Assembly (NCBI GenBank): GCA_963836665.1
Contig: CAWIKL010000001.1
Span: 3,658,001-3,722,000 of the forward strand
Length of the DNA: 64,000 nt
Origin: JAICSD01 sp963836665
GTDB taxonomy: Bacteria; Acidobacteriota; Vicinamibacteria; Vicinamibacterales; 2-12-FULL-66-21
Direction: 5' to 3'
Part shown: piece by piece, positions 27,366 through 37,166 of the stretch
How positions within the stretch are numbered: the first letter of the stretch is position 1
How the letters are laid out: every line of letters starts with the position of its first letter
The notes under the pieces: generated by a model
Told to the model about the DNA's origin: nothing
The model's input: only the letters and a program-made list of their open reading frames with translations
The model's database searches: none
Made by a program: the position numbers and the translations under genes

Positions 27366-28652
27366 TCAGCTGCCGCTAATCCGTTCCAGGCCGCCCATGA
27401 ACGGGCGCAGCGCGTCAGGGATGGTGATCGAGCCGTCGCGCTCCTGGTAGTTCTCCAGGATGGCGATCAACGTGCGGCCGACGGCCAGCCCCGAACCGTT
27501 CAGCGTGTGCACGTGCTCCACCTTCTTCGTCCCGTCCGGGCGGAACCTGATGTTGGCGCGGCGCGCCTGGAACGCCATCGTGTTGCTGCAGGACGAAATC
27601 TCGCGATACGTCTTCTGGCTCGGCAGCCATACCTCGATGTCGTAAGTCTTCGCCGACGCGAAACCCATATCGCCGGTGCACAGGACGATGGTGCGGTAGG
27701 GCAATTCGAGGCGCTTCAGCACGGTCTCGGCGTTGGCCGTCAGCGACTCGAGCTCGTCAAAGGACTGCTCCGGTGTCGTGAACTTCACGAGCTCGACCTT
27801 GTCGAACTGGTGCTGCCGGATCAGGCCGCGCACGTCGGCGCCGTAAGACCCCGCTTCGCTTCGAAAGCACGGCGTGTAGGCCGTATAGCGCAACGGCAGT
27901 TGACGGCCGTCGAGAATTTCGCCGCGGTGCATGTTCGTCAACGGCACTTCCGCGGTCGGAATCAGGTAGAGATCCCAGTCACCGGCGATCTTGAACAGAT
28001 CCTGCTCGAACTTCGGCAGGTTGCCAGTGCCGCGCAGCGCGTCGGCGTTCACGAGAAAGGGCGGTACGAACTCGGTATAGCCATGCTCGCGAGTGTGCAG
28101 ATCGAGCATGAAGTTGATGAGCGCGCGCTCCAGCTTCGCGCCGGCACCTCGTAACACCGAGAAGCGCGCCCCCGACATGCGCGTTGCGCGCTCGAAGTCG
28201 AGGATTCCCAGCGCGGGACCGAGGTCCCAGTGCGGCTTCGGCTCGAAGTCGAACGCGCGCGCCGTACCATGGCGGCGCACTTCCTGGTTGTCGGCGCTGC
28301 TCTTCCCCGCCGGCACCGACGCGTGCGGCAGATTTGGTACCGTCATCAGCAGGTCGGTGCGCTGCCGCTCGGCCTCGTCGAGCTCGGTCTCGAGATCCTT
28401 GATTCGCTGTCCCCGGGCCTTGTTGGCGGCAAAGATCTCCGACGGATCGAGCCCCTGCTTTTTCGCCTGCGCAACCTGTTCGCTGGCGGCGTTCTGTTCG
28501 CGCTTGAGGCCTTCCACGTCGAGGATCAGGGACTTGCGGCGCGCGTCGAGCGCGGCGAACGGCTGCAGCACAGCGTCGGGGTCGAGCCCGCGGTTCAGCA
28601 GCCCTTTCCGGACGTCGTCGGCATGATCGCGGACATAAGCGGGATCGAGCAT
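27366..28652 (-). CDS. serS: Seryl-tRNA synthetase
   Basis: A 428-residue class II synthetase that charges tRNA-Ser, and also tRNA-Sec when present, with serine. The N-terminal coiled-coil arm (about 30-100) binds the long variable arm of the tRNA. Motif 2 (CFRSEAGSYG ... GLIRQHQFDKVEL) and motif 3 (GSGLAVGRTLIAILENYQ) are complete. Its charging of tRNA-Sec would be the first step of the selenocysteine route implied by selD in this window. It is divergent from galU with 26 bp between starts. Confidence 0.97.
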   Translation of the reverse strand: MLDPAYVRDHADDVRKGLLNRGLDPDAVLQPFAALDARRKSLILDVEGLKREQNAASEQVAQAKKQGLDPSEIFAANKARGQRIKDLETELDEAERQRTDLLMTVPNLPHASVPAGKSSADNQEVRRHGTARAFDFEPKPHWDLGPALGILDFERATRMSGARFSVLRGAGAKLERALINFMLDLHTREHGYTEFVPPFLVNADALRGTGNLPKFEQDLFKIAGDWDLYLIPTAEVPLTNMHRGEILDGRQLPLRYTAYTPCFRSEAGSYGADVRGLIRQHQFDKVELVKFTTPEQSFDELESLTANAETVLKRLELPYRTIVLCTGDMGFASAKTYDIEVWLPSQKTYREISSCSNTMAFQARRANIRFRPDGTKKVEHVHTLNGSGLAVGRTLIAILENYQERDGSITIPDALRPFMGGLERISGS

Positions 28653-28678
28653 ATCGATTTAGATGCTACCATCGGCTC

Positions 28679-29578
28679 ATGGCACAGACCGTGCGCAAGG
28701 CTGTCTTTCCTGCGGCGGGTCTCGGGACGCGCTTTCTGCCCGCGACGAAGGCGCAACCCAAGGAAATGCTGCCGCTCGTCGACAAACCGATCATCCAGTA
28801 CGGCGTCGAGGAAGCGCTCGACTCCGGCGTCAACAACATCATCCTGGTCACTGGGCGCGGCAAGAACGCCATCGAGGACCACTTCGACGTATCGGTGGAG
28901 CTCGAGACCTTTCTCGAAGCGCGCGGCAAGCGCGAGCTGCTGGCCGAGATCCGCAAGATCTCGAACCTGATCAACGTCGCCTACGTCCGCCAGGGAGAGC
29001 CGCTGGGCCTCGGCCACGCCGTCCTCGTCACCAGGGACCTCGTCGGGCCGGAACCATTCGCCGTCGTTCTCGGCGACGACGTGATTGACGCCAAGCCGCC
29101 GGCCTTGCGCCAGATGATCGACGTGTTCGAGCAGGTCGAGGGCCCGGTGCTCGCCATCGAAGAAGTCCCGCACGAAAACGTGTCGTCCTACGGCATCATC
29201 GACGCGGAGGAGATCCGGCCGGGCGTGTACCGCATCCGCGACCTGGTCGAAAAGCCGGCGCGCGACGAAGCGCCCTCGAACCTCGCCATCATCGGGCGCT
29301 ACGTGCTGACCCCGGACATCTTCCCCGCGCTGGAAGAAACGGCGCGCGAGAAGGATCGCACCGGCGAGATCCAGCTCACCAACGGTTTGCGCAAGCTGCT
29401 GAAGAAGCGCCCGATCTACGGGTGTCGCATCGACGGCGTCCGCCACGACACGGGCAACAAGCTGGGCTTCCTGAAGGCGGTGGTCTACTTCGCGCTGAAG
29501 CGCGATGACCTGTCAGGGCCGTTCCGCGAATACCTGCGCGGCCTCGGCCTCGATGTCCCGGCCGGATCGCGACGCTAG
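28679..29578 (+). CDS. galU: UTP-glucose-1-phosphate uridylyltransferase
   Basis: A 299-residue nucleotidyltransferase making UDP-glucose from UTP and glucose-1-phosphate for polysaccharide and envelope synthesis. The nucleotide-binding motif AAGLGTRFLPATKAQPKEML is at about 12-31; VEKP and GEIQLTNGL are further family marks. Length and motifs are normal. The ATG at 28679 is 26 bp from the divergent serS start. Confidence 0.95.
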   Translation: MAQTVRKAVFPAAGLGTRFLPATKAQPKEMLPLVDKPIIQYGVEEALDSGVNNIILVTGRGKNAIEDHFDVSVELETFLEARGKRELLAEIRKISNLINVAYVRQGEPLGLGHAVLVTRDLVGPEPFAVVLGDDVIDAKPPALRQMIDVFEQVEGPVLAIEEVPHENVSSYGIIDAEEIRPGVYRIRDLVEKPARDEAPSNLAIIGRYVLTPDIFPALEETAREKDRTGEIQLTNGLRKLLKKRPIYGCRIDGVRHDTGNKLGFLKAVVYFALKRDDLSGPFREYLRGLGLDVPAGSRR

Positions 29579-29582
29579 CAGA

Positions 29583-29915
29583 CTAGTCCGATTTCGCTGT
29601 GTCGGTCTTGGCTGGCGTCGCCGTGGAGCCGCTGTCCTTCGACTCCTTCGTGTCCTTGGACTCCTTCGTGTCTTTCGTATCCTTCGAGTCCTTCGAGTCC
29701 TTCGTGTCTTTCGGGTCTCTCCCGGGCGAAGATTTCTTGGCGTAATCCGTGATGTAGAAGCCCGACCCCTTGAATTGGATCGCTGGCGAAGACAGGAGCT
29801 TGCGGATCGGCCCCTTTCCGCACTTCGCGCACACCTCGAGCGGTGGATCCGAGAACTTCACAATCTTCTCGAAGCGCTCGCCGCAGGCGTCGCACTCGTA
29901 TTCGTAGAGGGGCAT
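29583..29915 (-). CDS. FmdB-type zinc-ribbon protein with charged repeat tail
   Basis: A 110-residue protein. The N-terminal FmdB/CxxC zinc ribbon (PLYEYECDACGERFEKIVKF ... CAKCGKG, cysteines at 8, 11, 31 and 34) is followed by a short conserved segment. The tail of about 45 residues is made of KDS/KDT/KES triplets and encoded by a degenerate 9-bp repeat (about 29635-29720). The family is annotated as a putative regulatory protein, but the role is unproven. It is followed downstream on the minus side by nothing closer than galU, with which it converges. Confidence 0.85.
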   Translation of the reverse strand: MPLYEYECDACGERFEKIVKFSDPPLEVCAKCGKGPIRKLLSSPAIQFKGSGFYITDYAKKSSPGRDPKDTKDSKDSKDTKDTKESKDTKESKDSGSTATPAKTDTAKSD

Positions 29916-29938
29916 GAACCTTCGTCCTTGTCCGGATC

Positions 29939-31597
29939 TTATTCCAGCATCGGCCCGTTGTGTGTGCCGAGCATCAGGTCGCGATGCAGCCAGAGCGGGA
30001 CGGTACCGTTGCCGAGCAGCGTGTCGTGAAAACCGCGCAGCGTGAAGCGATCGCCGAGTGACGCCTTGTAGTCCTCGCGCAGCTTGAGCACCATCAGCTT
30101 GCCCAGCGAATAGAGGATATAGGACGGATCGAAAGTGCCGCGCTCGGCTTCGCGCCGTGCCGACGCTTCCTCGAGATAGGCCTCGTCGCGGAAGAAGCGA
30201 ACCCCCTGTTCGACCGAGAGGTCCTCACAGTGCAGGCGCAGCCCGACGACGAGCCGGCACAGGCGGATCAGCGCTTCAGCGAGCTGGCCGAGGCGGACAC
30301 GGGGATCGTTGCGACGGAATCCGGCTTCGATCATCATCTGCTCGGCGTAGTGCGCCCAGCCCTCGACCATCGCCGTCGAGGAAAACAGGATCGACTTGCG
30401 CAGCGTCGACGTGATCTGACGCAGGTGCTGGTAGTGCAGGAAGTGGCCCGGGTAGACCTCGTGGATGGAGATCGCCCACAGCGCGCCAAAATTGAAGTCG
30501 CGCAGGTGCTCTTCCCGCTTGTCGGCCGCCCACGCCGCGTCGGGCTCGGTGACGTAGTAGTAGGCGCGCAGCGCCCGTGCCTCGAACGGCCCCGGCGTCC
30601 ACATGCTGGCAAAGGTCCAGCGGTAGAACCGCGGCGTCGGTGCGACGATGACGTCGGCCGCGGCCGGGAGCGTCACGATGTCCTGCCGGCGGATGAAGTT
30701 CGCCAACTCCTCGAGCTGCTGGTGCGCGGTGCCGACGACCTCGCCCATCGCCGGGTGGTCGGCCTTGACCTTCGCCCACGCCGCGGCGGGATCTTTGCCG
30801 TCGAGCCGCGCGGCGGTACGGCGGAATTCTTCCTGCGTGGCGTGCAGCTCGCGCTCCGCGATCGCCAGCAGCCGATCGGCGTCGAGGGTGATCCCCTCGT
30901 CGAGCTGCAGCTTTTCCTGCATGCGCGCGCGGCCGAGACGGAACGGGCCCCGCGCCCGCGGCGCGAGCTCCTCCTCGAGATACTGCACGTAGCGGCCGAT
31001 CGCCTCCGACGCTTCAGTCGAAGCATCGGCAAGGTCCCTCAGCAGGAAGGGGTCGTCGAGGGCAGAGAAAGAGCGTGGCAGGTCGTCCTCGATGAAGCGC
31101 AGCGCGCCGCGCAGGCTCTCGAGCCCGACCTTGACGAAGATGCCGGCCGGCTCCTTGATGTTGTCGCGTGCGGCCTGCATCAAGCGCGGCACCTGGTGCA
31201 GCTTCGAGACGACACGGCGGGCGCGCTGGGCGAGCGGCGCGTAGTCGAACAGGATCTGCCCGGCCAGGCTGGTCGCGAGCAGATCGCCGTAACACTGCGG
31301 ACTGCGTTCCCAGCTGCGCACCGTCTCGAGCTCGAAGAGTCGCGCTCGGATGTTGGACTCGAGCGCCGGACGCTCGAGGCGCTCGACGTCGGTCAGGCGC
31401 GCCGGATCGATGGCCGCGAGGCGGCGCGCAAACGCGCCGAGATCGCGGACCTGTACATCAACCGCGGCGCGGCTGAGATCCTCGAGCAGGTCGTCGTGAA
31501 GATGAACGCCGTCGAAGGTCGCGTTGGTTGGGTGCGCTTCATAGAGCCAAGCAAGGTACTCGTCTACGAAGTGTGGCAAAGGTTCGGCAGAATACAT
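29939..31597 (-). CDS. DUF885 family (putative M32/M3-like metallopeptidase)
   Basis: A 552-residue mostly helical protein matching DUF885. The conserved HEVYPGHFLHY (about 375-385) has the HExxxGH-like zinc motif of this family, and a second helix carries EGWAHYAE, the usual glutamate-bearing partner. No signal peptide is evident at the chosen ATG (31597), so a cytosolic location is likely. Peptidase activity has been proposed for the family but is not shown here. It is divergent from rsmI with 23 bp between starts. Confidence 0.85.
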   Translation of the reverse strand: MYSAEPLPHFVDEYLAWLYEAHPTNATFDGVHLHDDLLEDLSRAAVDVQVRDLGAFARRLAAIDPARLTDVERLERPALESNIRARLFELETVRSWERSPQCYGDLLATSLAGQILFDYAPLAQRARRVVSKLHQVPRLMQAARDNIKEPAGIFVKVGLESLRGALRFIEDDLPRSFSALDDPFLLRDLADASTEASEAIGRYVQYLEEELAPRARGPFRLGRARMQEKLQLDEGITLDADRLLAIAERELHATQEEFRRTAARLDGKDPAAAWAKVKADHPAMGEVVGTAHQQLEELANFIRRQDIVTLPAAADVIVAPTPRFYRWTFASMWTPGPFEARALRAYYYVTEPDAAWAADKREEHLRDFNFGALWAISIHEVYPGHFLHYQHLRQITSTLRKSILFSSTAMVEGWAHYAEQMMIEAGFRRNDPRVRLGQLAEALIRLCRLVVGLRLHCEDLSVEQGVRFFRDEAYLEEASARREAERGTFDPSYILYSLGKLMVLKLREDYKASLGDRFTLRGFHDTLLGNGTVPLWLHRDLMLGTHNGPMLE

Positions 31598-31620
31598 CTG
31601 GTAGAATCGGCGCCCCGCGC

Positions 31621-32460
<840 letters not shown>

Positions 32461-32498
32461 CCATTGAACGGCCTATTTGCTACTGTCACCCACCGGGC

Positions 32499-33296
32499 AT
32501 GGCGAAATTGCGCCGGGCGGTGAAAGCCAGGACAACCTCGACTCGTAAACCGGCACGGGCGGCCAGAGGGGCGAAGAAACGCTCTCAGGGCGCAGTCGGC
32601 CATTCGAGCCGTCCGGCCAAGCCGTCCAGGACCACAGCCGCACGCAAGACGACGACCAGGAAGACTGCGCCAAAGGCAGGCGCCAGGCCGACTCCTGTGA
32701 AAGCGGCTCCGCCGCCTCCGCCGCCGCCCCCCCCTCCACCGCCGCCGCCACGTAAGCCGACGTATCACGAGGCCGTGGCGATGTACGAGCGCGGCCTGCA
32801 GGCACTGCAGCGGCGCGACTTCGCAGCCTCAGCCGAGGCGCTGCGTAACGTGATCGAGCGCTATCCCGACGAGCGTGAGCTTCTCGAGCGGGCGCGGCTG
32901 TATCTGAAAGTCTGCGAACGGGAGCTCGAACCGAAGGAGCCGACCCCCAAGACGCCCGACGAATGGGTCTACGCCGGCACTGTCGCGCTGAACGCTGGTG
33001 ATGAAGCGACGGCGCTGCGTCATCTGCAACGGGCTGTGAGCGAGGATGCGCGGCACGATCACGCCCACTACATGATGGCGGTGATCGGCACGCGCCGCGG
33101 CGACGCCGCCGCCGCGCTCGAGCATCTGCGGCGCGCGATCTCGCTCAATCCGGAAAACCGATCGCTCGCGCGGCAGGATCCTGAGCTCGACGCGCTGCGA
33201 GACGACGGCACGTTCAAATCCATCGTCGAAGCGCCCATGGCCGATCCGTCGGCCCGCGCGGCCGTGGCGCGGCCCCGTCTCAAGAGCCGCCGCTAG
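32499..33296 (+). CDS. TPR protein with Lys/Arg-rich N-terminus and polyproline run
   Basis: A 265-residue protein. Residues 1-68 are very basic (K, R, T, A; histone-H1-like), followed by a run of 14 prolines (about 70-83). TPR repeats then cover about 87-240 (for example VAMYERGLQALQRRDFAASAEALRNVI). The long proline run would need elongation factor P for translation. It may bind nucleic acid through the basic part and proteins through TPRs. I prefer the ATG at 32499; a TTG at 32457 overlapping the rsmI stop is an alternative. Confidence 0.7.
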   Translation: MAKLRRAVKARTTSTRKPARAARGAKKRSQGAVGHSSRPAKPSRTTAARKTTTRKTAPKAGARPTPVKAAPPPPPPPPPPPPPPRKPTYHEAVAMYERGLQALQRRDFAASAEALRNVIERYPDERELLERARLYLKVCERELEPKEPTPKTPDEWVYAGTVALNAGDEATALRHLQRAVSEDARHDHAHYMMAVIGTRRGDAAAALEHLRRAISLNPENRSLARQDPELDALRDDGTFKSIVEAPMADPSARAAVARPRLKSRR

Positions 33297-33344
33297 ACCG
33301 CGCCGCTCGCCGTCCTTCTGGCATTCGCCTATCCTTTCAGGGTA

Positions 33345-34724
33345 ATGCCTGACGTCCATCTCGTCGTTCTCGCCGCCGGCAAGGGCACCCGCATGCGGTC
33401 GGACACTCCCAAGGTGCTGCATCGCGCCGGCGAGTTTCGCCTCATCGAGCACGTTCTGCGCGCCGCTGCGGCCCTCGACGCGAGAACGACCGTCGTCGTC
33501 GTCGGCCACCTGGCGGACGACGTCCGGCGGGCGCTGTCGGAACGGCTGGGCCTGCGCTTTGCATTGCAGGAGCCACAGCTCGGCACCGGACACGCCCTGC
33601 TCCAGGCGGAAACGCATCTGGCTGGCGCGCGCGGCACGGTGGTCTTGCTGTCCGGCGACGTTCCGCTACTGCGTGGCGTGACTCTGGAGGAACTGGTCGC
33701 GGCCCACGAACGGTCGGGGGCGGCAGCGACGGTATTGACGGCGCGTGTCCCAGATCCGGCAGGTTACGGCCGGATCGTCCGCCAGGACGGGCGCATCACG
33801 GCAATCGTCGAGCACAGGGACGCGACGCCGGTTGAGCGCGCGATCGACGAGATCAACAGCGGCATTTACGCTTTCGCGGCGGAGCCCCTGTTCGATGCGC
33901 TGCGATCGATCGGCTCGGCGAACGCCCAGGCGGAGTACTATCTGCCCGACCTCGTGCGGATCTATCGCGCGCGCGGGTTGAACGTGGAAACGGTGCGGCT
34001 CGAGGACGCGCGTGAGATCCTCGGCGTCAACAGCCGGAGGGAGCTGGCGGATGTGGCGGCGATCCTGAAGACGACCAAGAACGAGGCGCTGATGGCGGAG
34101 GGGGTGTCGATCGTCGATCCGGCGTCGACCTGGATCGGCCCTGACGTGTCGGTCGGGCGCGACACCGTGATCCATCCCAACGTCCATCTCGAAGGGCAGA
34201 CGCGGATCGGCGAGCGCTGCGAGATCAACGCCAGCGTCCGCATCGTCGATTCGACGCTCGACGATGGCGTCGTCATCAACAACTTCTGCGTCATCCGCGA
34301 ATCGCACGTCCGCGCCGGGGCGCAGATCGGCCCGTTCGCGCACATCCGGCCACAGTCGGACATCGGGGAAGGGGCCCACGTCGGCAACTTCACCGAGCTC
34401 AAGAAGACGACGCTCGGCAAGGGCTCGAAGGCGAACCACCTCTCGTATCTCGGCGACGCCACGATCGGCGAGAAGGTGAACGTCGGCGCCGGCACGATCA
34501 CCTGCAACTATGACGGCGTGCACAAGCACCCGACGGTGATCGAAGACGGCGCGTTCATCGGCAGCGACTCGCAATTGATCGCCCCCGTGCGCGTGGGCAA
34601 GGGGGCCTACGTGGCGGCGGGCTCGTCGATCGTCGAAGATGTCCCCGCCGGCGCCCTCGGCGTCGCGCGCGGCAAGCAGGTGAACAAAGACGGCTGGGTC
34701 GAGAGGAAGAAGACACGTAAGTGA
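33345..34724 (+). CDS. glmU: Bifunctional GlcNAc-1-phosphate uridylyltransferase / glucosamine-1-phosphate acetyltransferase
   Basis: A 459-residue enzyme making UDP-GlcNAc, the precursor of peptidoglycan. The N-terminal nucleotidyltransferase begins VVLAAGKGTRMRSDTPKVLH, and the C-terminal left-handed beta-helix acetyltransferase spans about 250-440 (GTITCNYDGVHKH). It is directly upstream of glmS (51 bp), so the two consecutive branches of amino sugar synthesis are made together. No glmS ribozyme fits in the gap. Confidence 0.96.
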   Translation: MPDVHLVVLAAGKGTRMRSDTPKVLHRAGEFRLIEHVLRAAAALDARTTVVVVGHLADDVRRALSERLGLRFALQEPQLGTGHALLQAETHLAGARGTVVLLSGDVPLLRGVTLEELVAAHERSGAAATVLTARVPDPAGYGRIVRQDGRITAIVEHRDATPVERAIDEINSGIYAFAAEPLFDALRSIGSANAQAEYYLPDLVRIYRARGLNVETVRLEDAREILGVNSRRELADVAAILKTTKNEALMAEGVSIVDPASTWIGPDVSVGRDTVIHPNVHLEGQTRIGERCEINASVRIVDSTLDDGVVINNFCVIRESHVRAGAQIGPFAHIRPQSDIGEGAHVGNFTELKKTTLGKGSKANHLSYLGDATIGEKVNVGAGTITCNYDGVHKHPTVIEDGAFIGSDSQLIAPVRVGKGAYVAAGSSIVEDVPAGALGVARGKQVNKDGWVERKKTRK

Positions 34725-34775
34725 CGGATGGCCGGCCTTGGCCATCGGGCAGTCGTCTTTGACAGGAAGCTAAAC

Positions 34776-36620
34776 ATGTGCGGAATCATCGGGTATATCG
34801 GCGACAAGCAGGTCCTTCCCATTTTGATCGACGGACTACGGCGCCTCGAGTATCGCGGCTACGACTCGGCCGGCGTCGCCGTCGTGCGCGACGGCACCAT
34901 CGAGCTGCGGCGCAGCGCCGGCAAGCTGGCTCGCCTCGAAGAGGTCATCGCCGGGAACCCGCTCGAGGGGGAGTATGGCATCGGCCACACGCGCTGGGCC
35001 ACGCACGGCCGTCCGACAGAGGAAAACGCCCACCCTCACCGTGACTGCACCGGCCGTATCGTCGTCGTGCACAACGGCATCATCGAAAACTATCTCGATC
35101 TGAAAAAGCAGTTGCAGAAGGAGGGGCACGTCTTCGTCACCGAGACCGACACCGAGATCGTCGCCCACCTCGTCGAGCGCGAGATGAAGGACGACGGGCT
35201 CGAGAACGCGGTGCGGCGGGCGTTGCTCTACATGCGCGGACTGTTTGCGCTGGTCCTGATGTCGGCCGACGATCCCAAGAAGATCGTCACCGTGCGCAAC
35301 GGCCCGCCGATCGTGGTTGGCCTCGGCGACAACGAATTCTTCGTCGCCTCGGACATCCCGGCCATCCTCGCGCACACCCGCGATGTGGTGTTCCTGGGCG
35401 ACGAGGAGATGGCGGTGATCACGCCCGGCGGCGTCGAGTTCACCGACTACTCGGGCCGCGCGGTGTCGAAGAAGAGCACCCGCGTGTCGTGGGATCCGGT
35501 CATGGCCGAGAAGGCCGGCTACAAGCACTTCATGCTCAAGGAAATCTTCGAGCAGCCGATGGCGGTGAAGGAGACGGTCCTTGGACGCGCCTCAGTCGAG
35601 AGCGGGAAGATCTTCCTGCACGAGATTGACGTGCCTGACGAGGACCTCAAGCGCATCGAGCGGGTCGTGATCCTGGCGTGCGGCACGTCGTGGCACTCGG
35701 GTCTTGTCGGCAAGTTCCTGATCGAGTCGCTGGCGCGGCTGCCGGTTGACGTCGACTACGGATCGGAATACCGCTACCGCGATCCAATCGTGTCGGGGAA
35801 CACGCTGGCGATCGTGATTACGCAGTCGGGGGAAACCGCCGACACGCTGGCGGCGCTGCGCGAGGCAAAGAAGAAGGGAGCCCGCAGCGTCGCCATCTGC
35901 AACGTTGTCGGCAGCATGGCGACACGCGAGACGGAAGGCGCGGTGCTGACGCATGCCGGACCGGAAATCGGCGTCGCATCGACGAAGGCCTTTACGTCGC
36001 AGTTGGTCGCTTTGCATCTCCTGGCGATGTATCTCGGCCAGATTCGCGGCACGCTCAAGCCCGAAGACGCCAGGCCGCACGTCGAGGCGCTCCTCCAACT
36101 ACCGCTACTGATCGAGCAGACGTTGAAGTGCGAACCGCTCACCGAGGAGATCGCCAAGCGTTTCTACCAGCGCAGCGACTTCCTGTATCTCGGGCGCGGC
36201 ATCAACTATCCGATTGCCCTCGAAGGCGCGTTGAAGCTGAAGGAGATCTCCTACATCCACGCCGAGGGCTATCCGGCCGGCGAAATGAAGCATGGTCCGA
36301 TCGCGCTGATCGACGAGCAGTTGCCAGTCGTCGCCATCGCACCGCATGACGCCGTCTTCGAAAAGATGATCGGCAACATCCAGGAAGCCAAGGCGCGCGG
36401 CGGCTCCGTGATTGCCCTGACGACGGAGGGGCACGACGGCATCGGCCCCCTCCTCGATCCGGCGCAGGATGTCCTGATCACGGTCCCGCGGTCGCATCCG
36501 CTCCTGACGCCGGTCCTGATGGTGATTCCGTTGCAGCTGCTCGCGTATCACATCGCAATCCGGCGCGGCTGCGACGTCGATCAGCCCAGGAATCTCGCCA
36601 AGAGCGTCACGGTCGAGTAG
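34776..36620 (+). CDS. glmS: Glutamine-fructose-6-phosphate aminotransferase
   Basis: A 614-residue enzyme making glucosamine-6-phosphate from fructose-6-phosphate and glutamine. Cys2 of MCGIIGY is the N-terminal glutamine amidotransferase nucleophile; two SIS domains fill the second half, and the C-terminus ends PRNLAKSVTVE as usual. The ATG at 34776 has a GGAAG ribosome site 6 bp upstream. It forms an operon with glmU. Confidence 0.97.
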   Translation: MCGIIGYIGDKQVLPILIDGLRRLEYRGYDSAGVAVVRDGTIELRRSAGKLARLEEVIAGNPLEGEYGIGHTRWATHGRPTEENAHPHRDCTGRIVVVHNGIIENYLDLKKQLQKEGHVFVTETDTEIVAHLVEREMKDDGLENAVRRALLYMRGLFALVLMSADDPKKIVTVRNGPPIVVGLGDNEFFVASDIPAILAHTRDVVFLGDEEMAVITPGGVEFTDYSGRAVSKKSTRVSWDPVMAEKAGYKHFMLKEIFEQPMAVKETVLGRASVESGKIFLHEIDVPDEDLKRIERVVILACGTSWHSGLVGKFLIESLARLPVDVDYGSEYRYRDPIVSGNTLAIVITQSGETADTLAALREAKKKGARSVAICNVVGSMATRETEGAVLTHAGPEIGVASTKAFTSQLVALHLLAMYLGQIRGTLKPEDARPHVEALLQLPLLIEQTLKCEPLTEEIAKRFYQRSDFLYLGRGINYPIALEGALKLKEISYIHAEGYPAGEMKHGPIALIDEQLPVVAIAPHDAVFEKMIGNIQEAKARGGSVIALTTEGHDGIGPLLDPAQDVLITVPRSHPLLTPVLMVIPLQLLAYHIAIRRGCDVDQPRNLAKSVTVE

Positions 36621-36670
36621 CGAGGGGGGAGGGGCGAGGGGCGAGGAGGGGACGCGAGGAGCCATGAGCT
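36621..36670. repeat. G-rich short tandem repeats after glmS
   Basis: Degenerate 7-bp units of the GGGGCGA kind (ggggcgaggggcgagga). A loosely complementary CT-rich stretch follows at about 36690-36728, so the transcript could form a structure or terminator. No T-run follows. Confidence 0.5.
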
Positions 36671-36734
36671 CGAGACGCTTTCCGGAAGGCCCTCCGCCGC
36701 CCCTCCCACCTCGCTTCTCGCCACTCGCACCCAT

Positions 36735-36763
36735 TTGACATTGTACTATTGTAGTAGTACACT
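36735..36763 (+). promoter_or_regulatory. Promoter of the GntR-slipin operon
   Basis: A perfect TTGACA at 36735-36740 and TACACT at 36758-36763 are 17 bp apart. The expected start of transcription (about 36770) coincides with the GTG start codon at 36771, so the message may be leaderless. Confidence 0.7.
36742..36761. promoter_or_regulatory. GntR/YtrA operator (perfect inverted repeat)
   Basis: TGTACTA and TAGTACA form a perfect 7-bp inverted repeat with a 6-bp spacer. It sits in the spacer between the -35 and -10 boxes and overlaps the -10, just upstream of the GntR gene. Binding there would block RNA polymerase, so autorepression is likely. Confidence 0.65.
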
Positions 36764-36770
36764 GAGTCTC

Positions 36771-37163
36771 GTGAGTACGTGGGCTGGCCTCTCACTCGAC
36801 CAAACCGACAGGACGCCGGTCTATGCCCAGCTCGAGCGTGGCATCCGGTCGGCGATTGCGGCCGGACGGCTGGCCGTTGGCGATCAACTGCCGACGGTGC
36901 GCCAGCTCGCGGTGGACCTTCGGGTCAACGCCAATACGGTGGCGAAGGTCTACGCCTTCCTCGAGCGCGCCGCCATCCTCGAAACCCGGCGCGGCGTGGG
37001 CACGTTCGTCGCCGCGCGGACGTCATCGCCCCAGGAAGAAACGTTGCGGCGGAGCGAGCTGAACCGACTGGTAGATCGTTTTCTTGCCGAGCTCTCGCAT
37101 CACGGGTTTCACGTCGACGACGTGCTGCCCGAAATCGAGCGCCGGCGCCAACAAGGAGCATGA
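36771..37163 (+). CDS. GntR family transcriptional regulator, YtrA-like
   Basis: A 130-residue regulator with only the GntR winged helix (about 12-80: PVYAQLERGIRSAIAAGRLAVGDQLPTVRQLAVDLRVNANTVAKVYAFLERAAIL split over its usual helices) and a short C-terminal helical tail, the small YtrA type. The GTG at 36771 is chosen because family sequence starts there and it lies at the predicted transcription start; the longer frame to 36735 would put the promoter inside the gene. YtrA genes usually precede ABC transporter genes, but here the target is the slipin gene 3 bp downstream. Confidence 0.85.
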   Translation: MSTWAGLSLDQTDRTPVYAQLERGIRSAIAAGRLAVGDQLPTVRQLAVDLRVNANTVAKVYAFLERAAILETRRGVGTFVAARTSSPQEETLRRSELNRLVDRFLAELSHHGFHVDDVLPEIERRRQQGA

Positions 37164-37166
37164 GCC

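Noticed and set aside
34725..34775. glmS ribozyme
   Set aside because: Only 51 bp separate glmU and glmS, too short for the ribozyme, and no conserved core is visible.
36735..36770. Longer GntR protein from 36735
   Set aside because: The promoter and operator would lie inside the gene, and the residues do not match the family.
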